8,201 bases of DNA, taken from contig JAPLNJ010000431.1 in the NCBI GenBank assembly GCA_026692885.1, forward strand, positions 1 to 8,201. The letters are read 5' to 3'. The notes beneath the pieces were generated by a model. It did no database searches, was not told the DNA's origin, and saw only the letters and a list, made by a program, of their open reading frames with translations. A program made the position numbers and the translations under genes. This stretch comes from Planctomycetota bacterium (GTDB taxonomy: Bacteria; Planctomycetota; Planctomycetia; Pirellulales; Pirellulaceae). Each line of letters starts with the position of its first letter. Within the stretch, counting starts at the first letter, position 1. Below, one piece after another: positions 7,601 to 8,201 of this stretch.

Positions 7601-7891
7601 CACGTCCTCCGAAGCGGCGGCCACCAGGTACTGCACATCGCCTGGTTGCACGCCGAGGGCCAGGGCCTTGCCCGACGTGCCCGGCACTTCGACGGAGTCC
7701 ACGAAGCGCGGTCGGCCATCGCGTGCCGTCAGCGTATCGCACACCGCGCCGGCCCGGTCCTCCAGCGAGCCGTCGAAGTCCCAGCAGCAGACCAGTCCCG
7801 GCGCGTCGCAGGGCGACTCGGCGCCAAGCGAGATCGCCGGGATGCCGGTCAGGAGTGCCAACAGGGCCGGCACAAGTCGATTCGCGCGCAC
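4616..7891 (-). CDS. Exported LamG / beta-propeller / three-c-heme protein, HzsA-like (1091 aa)
   Basis: I start at GTG 7891, which has AAGGAG seven bases upstream and gives a compact Sec signal peptide (RLVPALLALLTGIPA, cleavage near SLGA). Domains in this numbering: LamG/concanavalin-like at about 28-250, ending in the typical YLDELAIWKRALSAEEI; a short helical linker; and a TolB/WD40-like propeller at about 278-600, with repeats such as YLPDGDLLFCSS and VLPDGRVLYTRW. A middle domain (about 605-740) contains VEPDGSAHFEVP and ends at CVGCH (718-722). A planctomycete cytochrome-like segment FPRDVQPILDQHCVECH carries the second heme motif (769-773), and a C-terminal domain holds the third, CTACH (909-913). 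This layout matches the hydrazine-synthase-alpha-like family as I remember it, which is widespread outside anammox bacteria. The protein probably transfers electrons or acts on a bound substrate outside the cytoplasmic membrane. Hydrazine synthesis is not implied. The last residues appear to run into the adjacent repeat. Confidence 0.9.
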   Translation of the reverse strand: MRANRLVPALLALLTGIPAISLGAESPCDAPGLVCCWDFDGSLEDRAGAVCDTLTARDGRPRFVDSVEVPGTSGKALALGVQPGDVQYLVAAASEDVQLGPNYTIETWIQPTTISDWNRLVLRWGGPATYAYHLAIHQGLASLCHNQASGEYLFAEGGRLAAGQWYHLVGVAQQDRAAPSQSILTVYLNGRRVGTTPFDGTLKAVAAEPLGVGDSAGAPGAGTRFRGYLDELAIWKRALSAEEIATHFARRAGVLNELEAARRKQEMAARADWFARITQLGCEEIVFAERGPGRDPGGHYYANFGYACTDPNRWLHSVDGGRLCKLNLRTGELTILVDDPGGAVRDPVVHYDARRILFSYRRGGTHHYNLYEIDVDGTGLRQITEGAWDDVEPTYLPDGDLLFCSSRAKRYIGCWLAPAATLHRCNPAGQHIRLLSSGAFTENTPAVLPDGRVLYTRWEYVNRDPVSFHHLWTMNPDGSGPMVYFGNMHPGGVFIDAKPIPNSERIVLIESPGHGQNEHAGYVTTLTVKSGPDVRSAMHRISQGADFRDPHPLSEDLFLVARNNELLLLDSSGQAGVLYAASGTMVHEPSPMLARPRPPQLPTRRDETKVTGTVVLADVYRGRNMAGVKRGEVKRLLVLEDLPKPANFHGGGSQPIGHGVTSTLKRVLGTVPVEPDGSAHFEVPALRSLYFAVLDEHDRSIKQMRSFVTVQPGEAVGCVGCHDGRHDAPVARPSLQALARPASSIAPLADVPAVLDFPRDVQPILDQHCVECHNHQRRDGGAALVADRGPVFSHSYYELLLHWQVKDTRGDPANGSGRQPGNDPPYTTYSSASPLMKKIDGSHYEVRLDPRETAIVRLWIDTNAQYAGTYAAHGTGQVGGCWNVNEPVRVMADAWIATPPAQQAVQRRCTACHGRGLPQHVTDRVPGLSHEDMLSWERPLSRYSRHRVFNLSRPEQSLMLRTPLARLAGGYAEGEPNPRLITEDRNRPPQPIVHPVIFRDTCDLDYRAILTHLEAAQEKLDEIKRFDMPGFQPNEHYVRELKRFGVLPASFDLAQDPIDVYATDEAYWRSMWYSPSPPAQDASEEREGFPH

Positions 7892-7898
7892 GGTAAAT

Positions 7899-7904
7899 CT
7901 CCTT
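7899..7904 (-). promoter_or_regulatory. Ribosome binding site deciding the GTG start at 7891
   Basis: On the minus strand AAGGAG is followed by ATTTACC (7 bases) and then GTG. This is the best start signal in the region. The upstream in-frame ATG at 7942 would add 17 hydrophilic residues ahead of the signal peptide and has no comparable site. Confidence 0.8.
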
Positions 7905-7932
7905 TGCAGGGCTTCGTTCTCTGGGGAGGTGC

Positions 7933-7938
7933 ATTGTA
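7933..7938 (-). promoter_or_regulatory. Possible -10 box for the HzsA-like gene
   Basis: TACAAT on the minus strand matches TATAAT at five of six bases and lies 41 bases before the GTG, which would give a leader of roughly 35 bases. No good -35 box is found at 16-18 bases upstream, so this is only a candidate. Confidence 0.3.
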
Positions 7939-8116
7939 CCAAGTCACAGCAAAAACATAACTCCCGCGCCCCGGTACTCCGCAGATCGTCCCACTTTGAT
8001 CCTGCTTGTTTTGCAGGACTTACGTCGTTTTGCGATAGGTTGTTTGTGCCCTTGCGGGGTCAATCCGCTATCGGCCAGTCCCTTCAACCCATGCTTTGCC
8101 AAGAACATTCAGAAAC
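7939..8116. other. Non-coding region upstream of the HzsA-like gene
   Basis: No ORF here looks coding. It contains a 6-bp hairpin (TCCTGC 8000-8005 / GCAGGA 8013-8018, T-rich loop) and a 6-bp inverted repeat CGATAG 8033-8038 / CTATCG 8068-8073. At 8017-8026 there is an extra copy of GACTTACGTC, the core of the terminal repeats. These small structures may be remnants of repeats. Confidence 0.4.
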
Positions 8117-8192
8117 GCTGGCCTTGATCATAACGTTGCGAAATGCTAGCAGCGTCGTGATCGCCCCCGAGAAGCTCCCGACGTAAGTCGGT
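8117..8192 (+). repeat. Right arm of diverged inverted repeat (partner 8-85)
   Basis: This is the counterpart of the left arm: 26 identical bases (8167-8192), containing the hairpin CCGAC-GTAA-GTCGG, and a 30-base block (8117-8146) identical at 24 positions. Both copies have the hairpin block on their outer side, so they point away from each other. The right copy lies upstream of the large minus-strand gene. It probably belongs to a multi-copy intergenic family in this genome. Confidence 0.75.
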
Positions 8193-8201
8193 GGGAGTAT
8201 T

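Noticed and set aside
4616..7891. Functional hydrazine synthase / anammox locus
   Set aside because: No hydrazine synthase beta or gamma subunit or hydrazine dehydrogenase is nearby; the family is broad and the first heme motif differs from what I recall of HzsA.
7892..7942. ATG start at 7942 for the HzsA-like protein
   Set aside because: It lacks a ribosome binding site and adds a polar segment ahead of the signal peptide; the GTG at 7891 has AAGGAG at 7 bases.
6944..7960. 338-residue ORF on the plus strand
   Set aside because: It lies wholly antisense to the well-supported LamG region and has no domain, start signal or protein-like pattern; it is a by-product of high GC. The same holds for 5102-5977, 6275-6895 and the part of 4337-5062 beyond 4620.

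Overview
The window most likely comes from a planctomycete, probably of the Pirellulales type. The base composition is GC-rich. The largest gene is a secreted LamG / beta-propeller / multi-c-heme protein of a kind common in that phylum. Next to it is a signal-peptide protein resembling the planctomycete DUF1598 family. The intergenic spaces carry structured repeats rather than mobile-element genes. No rRNA, tRNA, transposase or CRISPR array was seen.

Layout from left to right. Bases 1-283 are non-coding: one arm of a diverged inverted repeat that recurs at the other end of the window, then a 29-bp-stem hairpin whose mismatches all become G.U pairs if read on the minus strand. At 284-577 (minus) is a small helical hypothetical protein. 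It lies 33 bp downstream of a 591-residue secreted or anchored protein (611-2386, minus), so the two probably form one operon. A roughly 300-bp divergent intergenic region (2387-2685) follows. On the other side is a lipoprotein with a coiled coil and an OmpA-like C-terminal domain (2686-3570, plus), with a good intrinsic terminator at 3664-3686. At 3809-4266 (plus) lies a degraded alpha/beta-hydrolase. Its ribosome binding site and signal peptide survive and are fused out of frame to the catalytic C-terminal half, the first half of the enzyme having been lost. A roughly 295-bp mirrored array of hairpins (4323-4620) fills the gap between this pseudogene and the convergent large gene. It appears to supply the large gene's stop codon. 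Bases 4616-7891 (minus) encode a 1091-residue exported protein with a LamG domain, a TolB/WD40-like propeller and three CxxCH heme motifs. It resembles the hydrazine-synthase-alpha-like family, but nothing here suggests anammox metabolism. Bases 7892-8201 hold its leader, a possible -10 box, and the right arm of the terminal repeat.

The intact products all appear to be envelope or exported proteins, except the 97-residue one, which has no export signal. The OmpA-like lipoprotein and the divergent DUF1598-like gene could act in the same envelope process, but the sequence does not prove it. The most unusual content is the non-coding structure: three distinct repeat or hairpin families in 8 kb. 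The internally deleted esterase and the LamG-fused heme protein are the most interesting gene-level features. For two genes the ribosome binding site argues for a start well inside the longest open frame: a GTG at 7891 and an ATG at 2386.
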